Positions 17,655 to 26,080 are shown, counted from the stretch's first letter. The stretch: 58,273 bases of DNA from Kiritimatiellia bacterium (GCA_030744755.1 JASLPY010000026.1:1-58273); one strand, 5' to 3'. The notes: generated from the sequence alone by a model not told the origin. Translations and numbers: made by a program.

Positions 17655-18488
17655 TCAGACGTTCCCGGAGAGTACGTTCTTACAGAAAGCCACTATGAGG
17701 GCCGTCATGCGGCCCTTAGCACGGTTGGTCTCCGTTATTACCTCCGAGTGCGTCAATGGCTTGTCAGAAACGCCTGCCGCCAGGTTGGTTATGCAGGATA
17801 GCCCTGCCACACGCATTCCCACCGCGTTTGCGAGTGTCGCCTCCGGAACGGTGGACATGCCCACGGCATCCGCCCCCATGCTGCGAAACGACGCCACTTC
17901 CGCGGGAGTCTCGTATGCCGGTCCCGATGACGCAACATATACGCCGTGGCCGACCGCCTGGCCCAGCTCATCCGCGCAGCGGTCCAGGAGGCTCCTCAAC
18001 GCACTGTCGTAGACATTGGACTGGTCGGGGAAACGGGGACCCAGGATCTCGCTGTGGGGGCCTATCAGTGGGCTGCTACCCATCGCGTTGATATGATCGT
18101 CTATGATCATAAGGTCTCCGGGACTTAAATCCTGGCGGATTCCTCCCGCCGCGTTGGTAAGCAGAACTGAGCGAACACCAAACCGCAGGCATATAAGTAC
18201 GGGCAGAGCGATGGGATGCCAGCCTTCACCTTCGTACCAGTGCCTGCGCCCCTGGAAGATGAGCAACTGGCGGTCTTCGGTGGATGCCAGGCAGAGGCGA
18301 CCCGTGTGGCCTTGAACGCTTACGGCTCCGAGAAGGGGGATCTCGGAGTAATCTACAGAATGTATGATCTCAAAAGCTGAGGCAACATCGCTCCATCCCG
18401 ACCCAAGAATAAGGGCGCAGTCCGGCGAAGCGGAAGGAAACAGGCCCACCACCGATTCGGCAGCTTTGTAAAGAAGGTCTGAATCCAT
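17655..18488 (-). CDS. punA: Purine nucleoside phosphorylase (trimeric PNP/MTAP family)
   Basis: Phosphorolysis of inosine and guanosine (or a related nucleoside) for purine salvage. Start ATG 18488 is set by GGAGGA 8 bases upstream; a longer frame to 18527 has no such signal. Motifs: LILGSGW near the N-terminus (phosphate binding), GRRHWYEG, LTNAAGGI, the long signature around GPAYETPAEVASFRSMGADA followed by VGMSTVPE, and ITNLAAG near the end. 277 residues, typical for the trimeric type. Divergent from the kamA-like gene, with a ~110-base spacer that must hold both promoters. Confidence 0.93.
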   Translation of the reverse strand: MDSDLLYKAAESVVGLFPSASPDCALILGSGWSDVASAFEIIHSVDYSEIPLLGAVSVQGHTGRLCLASTEDRQLLIFQGRRHWYEGEGWHPIALPVLICLRFGVRSVLLTNAAGGIRQDLSPGDLMIIDDHINAMGSSPLIGPHSEILGPRFPDQSNVYDSALRSLLDRCADELGQAVGHGVYVASSGPAYETPAEVASFRSMGADAVGMSTVPEATLANAVGMRVAGLSCITNLAAGVSDKPLTHSEVITETNRAKGRMTALIVAFCKNVLSGNV

Positions 18489-18598
18489 TGGTGGGGTCCT
18501 CCGGGGCTTTATGCTTCTTCTGGTCAACGGGGCTTGCTAGTCTTTCTCCACGACGCCTTGTCGTCTCAGCGCCGGCGCCTTTTTTCAAGAGTATCAAT

Positions 18599-19627
18599 AT
18601 GCCTGTTTGCAGTACAAGTAAATGTCACTGTCCCCGGGGTGTGGACCAGGGGGATTGGAATGACTGGCGTTGGCAGGTGGCAAACAGCCTGTACGGTGCA
18701 GATGACATGCTTCTTCTTTCCGCGCGAGGTTGCTCGACGGATTCATCGATGTCTGCCGTTATCGAGAGGTATCCGTTCCGTGTGTCACCATACTACCTGT
18801 CGCTGGCTGACGCGGAAGATCCGGAGAATTCGGTGACGAAGCAGTTTCTTCCTGATGTCAGGGAACTGGAGGATGCCACTGCCTGCATGGCTGATCCATT
18901 TGACGAATGCGCCTCAACACAAGTGCCCGGCGTAGTTCAAAGATATAGCGACCGGGTCTTGGTTATGGTTAACGGAGAATGTGTCGTAAGGTGCCGGCAC
19001 TGTACGCGGAAGAACACCCTGACCGGCGAATTGAGTGATATTCGCGATCGTTGGCCTGAAACCCTGGCGTTCCTGAAGTCGAGCAGTTCAGTCAGAGAGG
19101 TAATATTCTCAGGCGGCGATCCGCTTCTCTGCGATTCCGGGGTCCTTGACAGGATTCTTGGGGAGGTCTCTGCCATTCCTCACGTGGAAGTGCTCAGGAT
19201 AGGAACGCGTGTGCCTGTCGTGCTACCCATGCGGCTGGATGAAGATATGTGCAACATGCTGGCCGCGCACCGTCCCCTCTGGCTGAACACACAGTTCAAT
19301 CATCCCTCCGAACTCACCGATGCTGCCATGGAGGCCTGCAACAGGTTGATTGCTCGAGGGATTCCTGTGTCGAATCAGTGCGTCCTGCTCAAGGGTATCA
19401 ACGATGACGCTGAGACGCTTGTGGCGTTGTGTAACAAGCTACAGGCCAACATGATACGGCCGTACTACGTTTTCTTGTGCGATCCCGTCGCAGGTGTGAG
19501 CCACCTACGAACGTCCAGGGAAACCGCGCAGCGGCTGGCTTCAGAGCTGCGAAATATGCTTTCAGGCCTGGCTATGCCGCTTTTCGTCGCCGACGTTCCG
19601 GGGGCGGGATGCAAAGTACCGTTGTAG
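18599..19627 (+). CDS. Lysine 2,3-aminomutase-like radical SAM enzyme (short form)
   Basis: Radical SAM/PLP aminomutase, probably converting L-lysine to L-beta-lysine. The ATG at 18599 gives 342 residues. The iron-sulfur cluster motif CxxxCxxC is at Cys128, Cys132 and Cys135 (CVVRCRHC); FSGGDPLL follows for SAM binding, and PGAGCK near the end matches the PLP-lysine motif PGGGGK. The WNDWRWQVAN opening and RPYYVFLCDPVAGVSHLRTS resemble KamA more than EpmB. It is about 70 residues shorter than clostridial KamA, mainly at the C-terminus, which ends right after the PLP lysine region. Could serve osmolyte synthesis or lysine breakdown; no partner genes are nearby. Confidence 0.85.
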   Translation: MPVCSTSKCHCPRGVDQGDWNDWRWQVANSLYGADDMLLLSARGCSTDSSMSAVIERYPFRVSPYYLSLADAEDPENSVTKQFLPDVRELEDATACMADPFDECASTQVPGVVQRYSDRVLVMVNGECVVRCRHCTRKNTLTGELSDIRDRWPETLAFLKSSSSVREVIFSGGDPLLCDSGVLDRILGEVSAIPHVEVLRIGTRVPVVLPMRLDEDMCNMLAAHRPLWLNTQFNHPSELTDAAMEACNRLIARGIPVSNQCVLLKGINDDAETLVALCNKLQANMIRPYYVFLCDPVAGVSHLRTSRETAQRLASELRNMLSGLAMPLFVADVPGAGCKVPL

Positions 19628-19690
19628 AGGTGCTGGTAACGTCTGCGAGAGATGCGGTACAATTCGGATTGAATCAAGGGACAAGTACTT

Positions 19691-19999
19691 ATGAAGTTGG
19701 AGCAGGAACGGAAAACCATAGAGGCCATGATTCGCCTGTACTGTAGAGGACAGCACGGAACGGGTGAGCTATGCGAGGAATGTTCAGAGTTGCTCGAATA
19801 TGCGAATGCCCGGCTCTCAAAATGTCCCTTCGGCGAAGACAAACCGAAGTGTTCGAAGTGTGAAGTCCATTGCTACAAGCCGGAGATGCGGAAGCGGGTT
19901 ACTGCGGTTATGAAGTACTCAGGTCCTCGCATGATGGTCCATCATCCGGTCATGGCGTTACGTCACCTTCTTCAGGAAGGACCTCCCGACGCAGGCTAA
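19691..19999 (+). CDS. YgbA-type nitrous oxide-stimulated promoter family protein
   Basis: Small soluble cysteine-rich protein of 102 residues. The pattern LYCRGQHGTGELCEECSELLEYA then KCPFGEDKPKCSKCEVHCY is characteristic of the YgbA family (Pfam YgbA_NO), with six to seven cysteines likely to bind a metal or cluster, and a C-terminal GPRMMVHHPVMALRH segment. In enterobacteria the family is linked to nitric-oxide stress under NsrR control. It follows the aminomutase by 63 bases and overlaps the end of the opposite-strand kinase by 4 bases. The biochemical role is not established. Confidence 0.88.
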   Translation: MKLEQERKTIEAMIRLYCRGQHGTGELCEECSELLEYANARLSKCPFGEDKPKCSKCEVHCYKPEMRKRVTAVMKYSGPRMMVHHPVMALRHLLQEGPPDAG

Positions 20000-21477
20000 C
20001 GCACCATGGGACGGTAGGATGCAGCGGTTCTTTCCCTGGCGGTGCTTGTTTCCTTGGCAAGAGGGCCGGAGTAGTTGCTTAACACCGCCACGGCTTCCTT
20101 GTATTTGCCATTGGCTGCCAGGTCAGCAGCTTCTTTGCGTAGCTTCTTCAGTATTCCGTCCGCGGCTCGCTTGCTATCCCTTCTGAGCTTGTGGAGTGCG
20201 TCAGATGCTTTCTGCGCAAGAAGAGTGTTGGGGTAGCTGTTCACGACTTTCTGGAACTTTGCAATTGCACCGGCATAATCATCCGGTTTCTTGTCACGAT
20301 ACTCTACCGCCGTAGTATAAAGCTGTTCCACGGTGACGGTAGAGGTTTTCACAGCCTGCACCCTTTGGTTCCGCGAACGGGCTATCGCAAAGACCATCAC
20401 AAGAATCCCCACAAAGATGCACGCAACTGCCAAGGAGATGAGGTGTGTCCAGATATCGGACTTCTTTTTACGTTTCTGTCTGCTAATGGTTTCGACTGAA
20501 GCACTGAGCTTCTTTTGCTCGGTTTGGCGCACTTTGATCGTGCTCTTCCCCTTTGCCTGTGGTTGGCGTATCGCTATTCTGCCGGCTGTCTTCCTTCCAG
20601 CCTTGCGAAGCATAATTGTGCTTCCTCCGTTCCCATTGATCTGGTGCAGGGGGAAAGAACCTTTCCGGACTCTTCTTATGTCGGAAATGGCCTCCTTCCA
20701 GTCGGAGAACCGGTCCTCCGGCTCTTTTGCCATCATCTTTGCCATCAACCTGGCGGTACCGGGGGATACCGCGGAATTGATGTCCCTGGGGTCGGCAAGA
20801 AACCCGTTGATCTGGTTCGCCATGGCTTCATCGCCACTTGCTCTCCCGAAAGGTACCTTCCCCGTAACCATGCTGTAGAGCGTGGCGCCCAGGGAATACA
20901 TGTCGGAGCGGAAGTCGGTTTCTTCGCCGGACAGATGCTCTGGTGAGCTGTAGTTTGGAGTTCCGATGAATTCGTCCCTGTTGGCCGGTTCAGTTTCCTC
21001 GCGTACCATCCCTGCAAGTCCGAGGTCGACTATCTTTATTATGCCATCCTCGTCAACCATGAGGTTGGCAGGCTTGATATCGCGGTGGACAATGCCGGCT
21101 GTTTGCCATGCGTAGGCAAGCGCTGTCGCTACGGACTCAACGACGATCAGGGCCTTGTCTTCCTGGATCATGCCTTTGTTCTTGATCCACTGTTCAACGG
21201 TTATGCCGTCAATGAATGCCATGGCATAGTAGTAGTGTTCAGACGCCTCACCCGCATCGTAAACCTGGGCAATGCCATCGTGGTTCAGCCTTGCCGCGGC
21301 ACGCGCTTCGTTTTGAAAACGGGCAATGTCTTCATCGCTGCCCATTACGTTGGTCCTGAGTATCTTGAGGGCAACCACGCGATCCAGCGAGAGCTGTCTG
21401 GCCTTATAGACGGCCCCCATCCCACCTTCGCCGACCTTTTCGATAATCTCGAATCCGTCTATATTGTCAGAAGTCAT
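19996..21477 (-). CDS. Membrane-anchored Ser/Thr protein kinase with C-terminal TPR-like domain
   Basis: PknB-like eukaryotic-type kinase. Kinase domain at about 8-270: glycine loop GEGGMGAVYKA, catalytic lysine in VALKIL, VHRDIKPANLM, DLG in place of DFG, and GTPNYSSPEHL in the activation segment. A basic linker is followed by one transmembrane helix (HLISLAVACIFVGILVMVFA, about 345-370), then an extracytoplasmic helical part resembling TPR/YfiO-type repeats (FQKVVNSYPNTLLAQKASDAL). ATG 21477 is chosen over a GTG six codons upstream; neither has a strong ribosome site. The pattern is typical of PVC bacteria, which carry many such kinases. Targets are unknown. Confidence 0.9.
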   Translation of the reverse strand: MTSDNIDGFEIIEKVGEGGMGAVYKARQLSLDRVVALKILRTNVMGSDEDIARFQNEARAAARLNHDGIAQVYDAGEASEHYYYAMAFIDGITVEQWIKNKGMIQEDKALIVVESVATALAYAWQTAGIVHRDIKPANLMVDEDGIIKIVDLGLAGMVREETEPANRDEFIGTPNYSSPEHLSGEETDFRSDMYSLGATLYSMVTGKVPFGRASGDEAMANQINGFLADPRDINSAVSPGTARLMAKMMAKEPEDRFSDWKEAISDIRRVRKGSFPLHQINGNGGSTIMLRKAGRKTAGRIAIRQPQAKGKSTIKVRQTEQKKLSASVETISRQKRKKKSDIWTHLISLAVACIFVGILVMVFAIARSRNQRVQAVKTSTVTVEQLYTTAVEYRDKKPDDYAGAIAKFQKVVNSYPNTLLAQKASDALHKLRRDSKRAADGILKKLRKEAADLAANGKYKEAVAVLSNYSGPLAKETSTARERTAASYRPMVR

Positions 21478-21712
21478 CGCAATCCCAGTTGGCACATAAC
21501 AATCAGTTGTTTGGGCATAATGCTACATGTGATGCGTGACATTTCAAGCTCAAAGGCCGTAATAGCTCTGTTGTCGTGGAATATGGCAATCTCGGGGTGT
21601 ATCTGCATCTGCTTGGGCGCTGGCCAGGCAGGCCCATCTGGAATCACTCGTTTTCAAACCGTATCTCATGTAGCTTTATCACTATGGCGTATCTTGCGGG
21701 CCAGGAGTACTC

Positions 21713-22591
21713 ATGTACGTTGTGAGAATCGAGACGGATCTGGGATTTGGACGGATGCTTGAAGCGTGGCTTGAGCTGAGCGGTGCCGACATGGTTGCGT
21801 GGCATGGTCTTGATAGCGACACAGCCGTCTTCGAGAAGTTCTTTCCCGCCGGGGAGGATGCAAGCTCAGCGGCTGAGATTCTTGAAGAACAGATAAAGGA
21901 CTGGTCGGGGTCGAAGGATGTGTGGTCGCTAAAGGTCGCGTTCATGGCAGACAAGGACTGGCAGGAGTCCTGGAAGGAACATTTTCACGCTGAGCAGGTC
22001 TCCGATCACATAATGGTCAAACCGTCCTGGGAATCGGTATGCGTTCCGAGCGAAGTACAGGTTGTCGATATCGATCCGGGGATGAGTTTTGGCACGGGGC
22101 GTCATGCGACAACTCGATCGTGCCTCAGGTTCATAGATGAGCTCTGCTCCCGCTTTGACGTTGCATCCTTCTGTGATGTTGGTTGCGGTTCGGGAATACT
22201 GACGGTCGCAGCCGCCAAGCTTGGTTGCACGGATTTGGCGGCTTTCGACAATGATCCAGTTGCGGTGGAAGTAGCGCGTCGGACCTTCGAGCGGAACGAG
22301 GTGGAGGGCGTATCGCTTACGCTGGAGGAGCTTCCCACTCTTAAGACTCCTGGACCTTTTGACATTGTTGTGACCAATATGCTCTCGCATCTCCTGGTCA
22401 CGCATGCCACTGCAGTTGCCGGGCTTCTCGGTGAGCGGGCAGATAGCCGGCTCGTGCTCTCGGGAGCGCTGGACACGCAGTACGATGGCGTGAAGGCTGC
22501 GTATTCCGCTTTGGGTCTCACTGAAGAGTCGAGGCTACAGGACGGAGAATGGGTGACGGGATGCTTCATGCACTTGCAAACGTATCCGTAG
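21713..22591 (+). CDS. prmA: Ribosomal protein L11 methyltransferase
   Basis: SAM-dependent methyltransferase of the PrmA family, 292 residues. The N-terminal substrate-recognition domain has the DKDWQESWKEHFHAEQVSD segment; then DPGMSFGTGRHATTRSCL, the SAM motif FCDVGCGSGILTVAAAKLG, and TNMLSHLLV in the place of the usual NILA motif. All match PrmA order. It starts a plus-strand run prmA-pcm-acylphosphatase with small gaps, so the three are probably transcribed together. The actual target (L11 or another protein) is a family inference. Confidence 0.88.
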   Translation: MYVVRIETDLGFGRMLEAWLELSGADMVAWHGLDSDTAVFEKFFPAGEDASSAAEILEEQIKDWSGSKDVWSLKVAFMADKDWQESWKEHFHAEQVSDHIMVKPSWESVCVPSEVQVVDIDPGMSFGTGRHATTRSCLRFIDELCSRFDVASFCDVGCGSGILTVAAAKLGCTDLAAFDNDPVAVEVARRTFERNEVEGVSLTLEELPTLKTPGPFDIVVTNMLSHLLVTHATAVAGLLGERADSRLVLSGALDTQYDGVKAAYSALGLTEESRLQDGEWVTGCFMHLQTYP

Positions 22592-22622
22592 CTGGGTAGG
22601 ATTGCCACTGGCGGGGGCGGTG

Positions 22623-23270
22623 ATGACAAGAAAGGACCATTTGGCACAGTGGGAACGCGGTAGACGTGCAATGATGTCGAAGTTGCGCGAATATAGGATC
22701 AGGGACGGGCGAGTCCTTGCCGCGATGGAGAAGGTTCCACGGCATCTGTTTCTTCCTGCGCCCTACCGCCACGTGTCCAATCCATATGGTGATCATCCGT
22801 GCCCGATTGGCCACCGCCAGACTATTTCGCAACCTTTCATCGTTGCCTACATGACGCAGTGTCTTGATCTGATGGCCGGCGACCGGGTGCTTGGTGTTGG
22901 CACAGGATCGGGTTATCAGGCTGCCGTCCTTAGCGAGATGAACGTAGAACTATACAGTGTCGAGGTGGTGAGCAAGCTTGCTGAGCACGCACGCAGGGTT
23001 CTGGATGCGCAGGGCTATCAGAAGGTTCACATCAAGGTGGGTGATGGATACGAAGGATGGCCCGAGCACGCACCGTATGACGGCATACTCGTAACCTGTG
23101 CTCCACGTGACGTCCCACAGACCCTGGTGGATCAACTTGCGGACGGGGGTAGGATGGTGCTGCCCGTGGGAGAGCATGTGCAGCGTCTCGTCATACTCAG
23201 GAGGAAGGGCGACAAGATTATCCGGAAAGACGACCTGATGGTTCGTTTTGTGCCGATGGTGAGAGGCTGA
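22623..23270 (+). CDS. pcm: Protein-L-isoaspartate O-methyltransferase
   Basis: Starts repair of isomerised aspartate and asparagine residues in ageing proteins by carboxyl methylation. Motifs: VPRHLFLPAPYRHVSNPYGD, the substrate motif GHRQTISQPFIVAYM, and the SAM-binding LGVGTGSGYQAAVLSEM, where the first two residues differ from the usual LEIG. ATG 22623 gives 215 residues, the normal length. It lies 31 bases after prmA, and acylphosphatase follows. Confidence 0.94.
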   Translation: MTRKDHLAQWERGRRAMMSKLREYRIRDGRVLAAMEKVPRHLFLPAPYRHVSNPYGDHPCPIGHRQTISQPFIVAYMTQCLDLMAGDRVLGVGTGSGYQAAVLSEMNVELYSVEVVSKLAEHARRVLDAQGYQKVHIKVGDGYEGWPEHAPYDGILVTCAPRDVPQTLVDQLADGGRMVLPVGEHVQRLVILRRKGDKIIRKDDLMVRFVPMVRG

Positions 23271-23299
23271 GGATTGACGGTTTCATTGGTGTAAGCGAT

Positions 23300-23581
23300 A
23301 TGAATGCAGACAGGCAAGCGCGCTTCATTGTTAGTGGAATGGTGCAGGGGGTATGTTTCAGGATGTACACCCGCGATGAGGCGCTGCGACTTGGGTTGAC
23401 CGGGTGGGTACGCAACCGTTCTGACGGCACGGTCGCAGTGCTTGCAGAGGGTAGGGGAGATTCGTTGAAGCAGCTTCACGAATGGTGCCAAACCGGCCCT
23501 CCAACGGCCCACGTAACCGGTGTCGAAGCAACCCACGCGGAGGCAACAGGCGAGTTCGCATCGTTCCGTATCACGTACTAG
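23300..23581 (+). CDS. acyP: Acylphosphatase
   Basis: Small enzyme of 93 residues hydrolysing acyl phosphates. Both family signatures are present: GMVQGVCFRMYTRDEA (phosphate-binding loop with the catalytic Arg) and GLTGWVRNRSDGTVAVLAEG (with the catalytic Asn). Last gene of the prmA-pcm run. The Shine-Dalgarno is weak, but the start fits the family N-terminus. Confidence 0.93.
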   Translation: MNADRQARFIVSGMVQGVCFRMYTRDEALRLGLTGWVRNRSDGTVAVLAEGRGDSLKQLHEWCQTGPPTAHVTGVEATHAEATGEFASFRITY

Positions 23582-23647
23582 CCGGGAATGGCTCTCTCAT
23601 TGAACCTAAGAAGAGTAGTTGGAACAGCCGCTGTCCCGTTACCCCGT

Positions 23648-23712
23648 CGGAAGTCTTTGCGACTTCCGCTACATTCCATCTCTCCCTGTAGCGGAACTCG
23701 CCAAGAGTTCCG
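23648..23712. repeat. Paired hairpin element between convergent genes
   Basis: Two perfect 8-bp stem-loops lie back to back. CGGAAGTC (23648-23655) pairs with GACTTCCG (23661-23668), and CGGAACTC (23692-23699) pairs with GAGTTCCG (23705-23712). The outer flanks CTACA (23669-23673) and TGTAG (23687-23691) also pair, so the unit is itself an inverted pair of related hairpins. It sits between the ends of acyP and hflX, the usual home of REP/BIME-like elements and of two-way terminators. No U-run follows. Confidence 0.7.
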
Positions 23713-23740
23713 ATCTCCGTCAATCACATCTGTCCTTTCC

Positions 23741-24874
23741 TCAGACCAGCTCTTTCCAGCCTTCAGCCGGCTTCAGGACGGGTGGTGGCGGTAGTTTCGA
23801 AGCGATGGCCTTCTTGAGCGAAGCCAGCCCCCTTTTCTTCACGGCGGACACGCAGCTGATATCTTCGAAGGTCCCCCTGAATTCCTCCATGACGCCGCCG
23901 GGATCAGCCTTGTCGATCTTGTTGAGCACGAGGATGGCCGGCACGTTCATGGCGTCAATGTCCCTCAGCGTCGCGGTTACCACGTCCAAGTGGTCAGGGA
24001 GACTCGCGTGTGATGTGTCCGCTACTATCAGGAGTAGATCAGCCTCGCTGACTTCCTCGAGGGTGGAACGAAATGAGGCCACGAGGCCATGTGGCAGATT
24101 CCTGATGAATCCGACAGTGTCCGTAACCAGAACGTTGCGGTCGTCGGGCAGGTGGACAATCTTTGTCTTGGTGTCCAACGTGGCGAAGAGTCTGTCATCC
24201 ACGTAGGCATTGGCCGATGCCAGGACGTTTAGAAGCGTGGATTTACCGGCATTCGTGTAACCCACAAGCGCAACGAGGGGAAGTCTCCGGTGCTTTCTGG
24301 TTCGTCTCCTTCGTTCCTGGATTGTTTTCAGTTTCTTCTTAGCGGCCACGATTCGGCGGCGCATCGGTGCGTTACGCAGCTGGAAAGGGCTCTCGCCCGG
24401 GCCACGCATTCCGATTCCCCCCTGGAAACGCTGCTGCTTTTCGGATATCGGGATGCGGGACACCAGGTACTGCAACTGCGCCAGTTCAACCTGGATTTGT
24501 GCTTCGGCCGACTTTGCTCTCCGCGCAAAGATCTGCAGTATCAGTTCGGTTCGGTCAATCACCTTGATGCCGATTGATAGATCCAGATTGTTCACCTGCA
24601 CGGAGGTGAGTTCATTGTCGAAAACAATCAGGTTGGCATCGGTGTGTTCGCAGGCGAGCTTTATCTCTGCCAGTTTTCCCTGGCCCACAAAGAAACTCGG
24701 GGTGGGTTTTCGCAGGCGTTGGGTAATTGTTCCTACCACCCTGGCGCCCGCAGTATCCGATAACCGCCGGAGCTCATCGAGCGAACCTTGTGCTTCCTGG
24801 CGTGAGCGGCGGGCGACAACTACCTGCACGAGGAGTGCTCTTTCCTCCGTTACATTGTGGATCATGGCCGGCAT
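23741..24874 (-). CDS. hflX: Ribosome-associated GTPase HflX
   Basis: GTPase that splits stalled or stressed ribosomes. N-terminal HflX domain (FFVGQGKLAEIKLA, LIVFDNELTSVQVNNL, IDRTELILQIFARRAKSAEAQIQVELAQL), a glycine-rich GGIGMRGPGE linker, then the G domain: G1 GYTNAGKST, G3 DTVGFI, G4 NKID. ATG 24874 is preferred because GAGGAA lies 11 bases upstream; a TTG at 24883 sits too close to it. About 377 residues, slightly shorter than E. coli HflX. The small cysteine-rich gene lies 5 bases upstream and is probably co-transcribed. Confidence 0.95.
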   Translation of the reverse strand: MPAMIHNVTEERALLVQVVVARRSRQEAQGSLDELRRLSDTAGARVVGTITQRLRKPTPSFFVGQGKLAEIKLACEHTDANLIVFDNELTSVQVNNLDLSIGIKVIDRTELILQIFARRAKSAEAQIQVELAQLQYLVSRIPISEKQQRFQGGIGMRGPGESPFQLRNAPMRRRIVAAKKKLKTIQERRRRTRKHRRLPLVALVGYTNAGKSTLLNVLASANAYVDDRLFATLDTKTKIVHLPDDRNVLVTDTVGFIRNLPHGLVASFRSTLEEVSEADLLLIVADTSHASLPDHLDVVTATLRDIDAMNVPAILVLNKIDKADPGGVMEEFRGTFEDISCVSAVKKRGLASLKKAIASKLPPPPVLKPAEGWKELV

Positions 24875-24879
24875 TGGGA

Positions 24880-25155
24880 TCAATCTTCCTCGAGATGGGC
24901 TGTTGGCGGACGTTTTCGTTTCTCGAAGAACTCCCGGCGCAGTTCCTGCCTGGTTTTCACGTGTGGCTGCTTCTTCCAGTCATTGAACAGTCCATAGACT
25001 TCCTCGTTTTCGAATCCCGGGCATTTGTGACCGTCCCGCCACCTCTCCCTGGGATTCGAATAGGCCCAGCAATGATCCCCCAGGTTCAGGGGGCAGGAAT
25101 AACACTTATGCACAGGTTTTCTACTACTTCTCACTTTCAAAACTCGTTGTTTCAT
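24880..25155 (-). CDS. Small cysteine-rich protein, function unknown
   Basis: Basic protein of 91 residues if the ATG at 25155 is used; the frame stays open to 25320, but the upstream part is low-complexity and overlaps the repeat-rich spacer. The core CYSCPLNLGDHCWAYSNPRE...GHKCPGF has four cysteines plus histidines in a pattern that looks like a small metal-binding module. The tail is charged and helical. It ends 5 bases before hflX on the same strand, so the two are probably translated together, hinting at a ribosome or stress role. I do not recognise the family. Confidence 0.6.
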   Translation of the reverse strand: MKQRVLKVRSSRKPVHKCYSCPLNLGDHCWAYSNPRERWRDGHKCPGFENEEVYGLFNDWKKQPHVKTRQELRREFFEKRKRPPTAHLEED

Positions 25156-25713
25156 TCGAATACTACCAGAAGATATATATCCGGTCGAACTCATGTGTGC
25201 CAGTTGCGAAGATGCGGTGGCGGCTCGCCGCACTCCAGAAGAAGAATCCAACCCGGCGAGTCTCCGCCGCTTGCCTGAGGCGCGCCTTATGGCGTCGCCT
25301 CGAGGCCGATGTTCGGCCATCCTTCTTTGTCCTGATCATTGTCACGATCGTTGTCGTTCCTCATCGTCGTCACGATCTTCGTCCCGATCGTAATCGACAA
25401 AGATTGAGACAAAGATTGAGATCGACGAAGATCGGGATAAGGATCACGACGACGATTATCCCTGCCACCATTCCTTCAGCACATCTTCATCTCTTTGCCG
25501 AACGCCGCTACCGATGATGATACAAGCTGTCGCCAGGGGCGGATCACCTGGGTTGAATCTGAGCCTATGTGAGAAAAGGGGTAGGGGAATCCCCGATGGG
25601 CAATTTGGTGTTTTCCCCGACTACACAGCTTGAGGGATGCATGATACCTTATAGCAGTGAGTTATAAGCGGGTCTGAACCCCGCTCGTACGTGCCAAGAC
25701 TTACCAACTTAGT
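25156..25713. other. Gene-poor spacer with repeats at the core/accessory boundary
   Basis: No convincing gene. The stretch 25341-25470 is low-complexity, built of GATC/CGACGA-type words in both orientations (listed separately). Further right are GGGGAATCCCC at about 25577-25587 and the palindrome AGCGGGTctgaACCCCGCT near 25669, which could fold in RNA. I see no known riboswitch in it. Confidence 0.5.
25350..25465. repeat. GATCGGGA/CGAAGATC low-complexity repeats with inverted arms
   Basis: Words such as CGATCTTCGTC and its reverse complement GACGAAGATCG (11 bp) face each other across about 45 bases, and ACAAAGATTGAGA is directly repeated between them. ATCGTCGT/ACGACGAT flank the structure. 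The layout allows a long hairpin. Open frames across it in all frames give biased, family-less peptides, so it is treated as a non-coding repeat. Confidence 0.6.
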
Positions 25714-25722
25714 GTGGAGAGC

Positions 25723-25908
25723 ATGAGAGGACTATATTCAAGCAGAACGCCTGACGTCGATGATGCCGTGAGCTTCATTGCCATAATCCTCCTGTTGACT
25801 GGACTGGTCTGGCTGGTTGTCATGAAAGGGCATTCACGCAATCCTGATGGATCAAGTGTTCCACCCCAGGAGTTTGTTGACGACTACCAGCCGGATCTCG
25901 ATAACTGA
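25723..25908 (+). CDS. Putative small single-pass membrane protein
   Basis: Frame of 61 residues from ATG 25723 (64 from a GTG at 25714). It has one clear transmembrane helix, VSFIAIILLLTGLVWLVVM, followed by a short polar tail ending PDLDN. GTGGAGAGC precedes the ATG, giving a possible but tightly spaced ribosome site. It stands alone between the repeat spacer and tRNA-Gly. The hydrophobic block flanked by charged ends supports a real gene, but there is no recognisable family. Confidence 0.5.
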   Translation: MRGLYSSRTPDVDDAVSFIAIILLLTGLVWLVVMKGHSRNPDGSSVPPQEFVDDYQPDLDN

Positions 25909-26000
25909 TTGGCCATAGAACAGGCTTTCTCGCTTCGCCCAATAATTCCCAGCTTGCTTTTTGGGTGTATCTGTATGATCATTTTCACACGACATACCGT

Positions 26001-26075
26001 GCGGGAGTAATTCAGCGGCAGAATGTCAGCTTCCCAAGCTGAACGTCGGGGGTTCGACTCCCCTCTCCCGCTCCA
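26001..26075 (+). tRNA. tRNA-Gly (anticodon CCC)
   Basis: Full cloverleaf. The acceptor GCGGGAG (26001-26007) pairs with CTCCCGC (26065-26071). The anticodon stem TCAGC/GCTGA encloses the loop TTCCCAA, so the anticodon is CCC and reads GGG. The T-arm GGGGGTTCGACTCCCC is canonical. The 3' CCA is encoded (26073-26075). It stands alone, directly followed by a terminator. Confidence 0.96.
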
Positions 26076-26080
26076 CTTTC

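Noticed and set aside
18599..19627. Assignment of the radical SAM enzyme as EpmB (EF-P lysine aminomutase)
   Set aside because: The PGAGCK end and the RPYYVFLCDPVAGVSHLRTS segment fit KamA better, and neither efp nor epmA is nearby; left as possible but less likely.
25163..25517. Arg/Ser-rich short frames on both strands
   Set aside because: They come from the GATC/CGACGA repeat words, have no ribosome sites or family-like content, and overlap one another.
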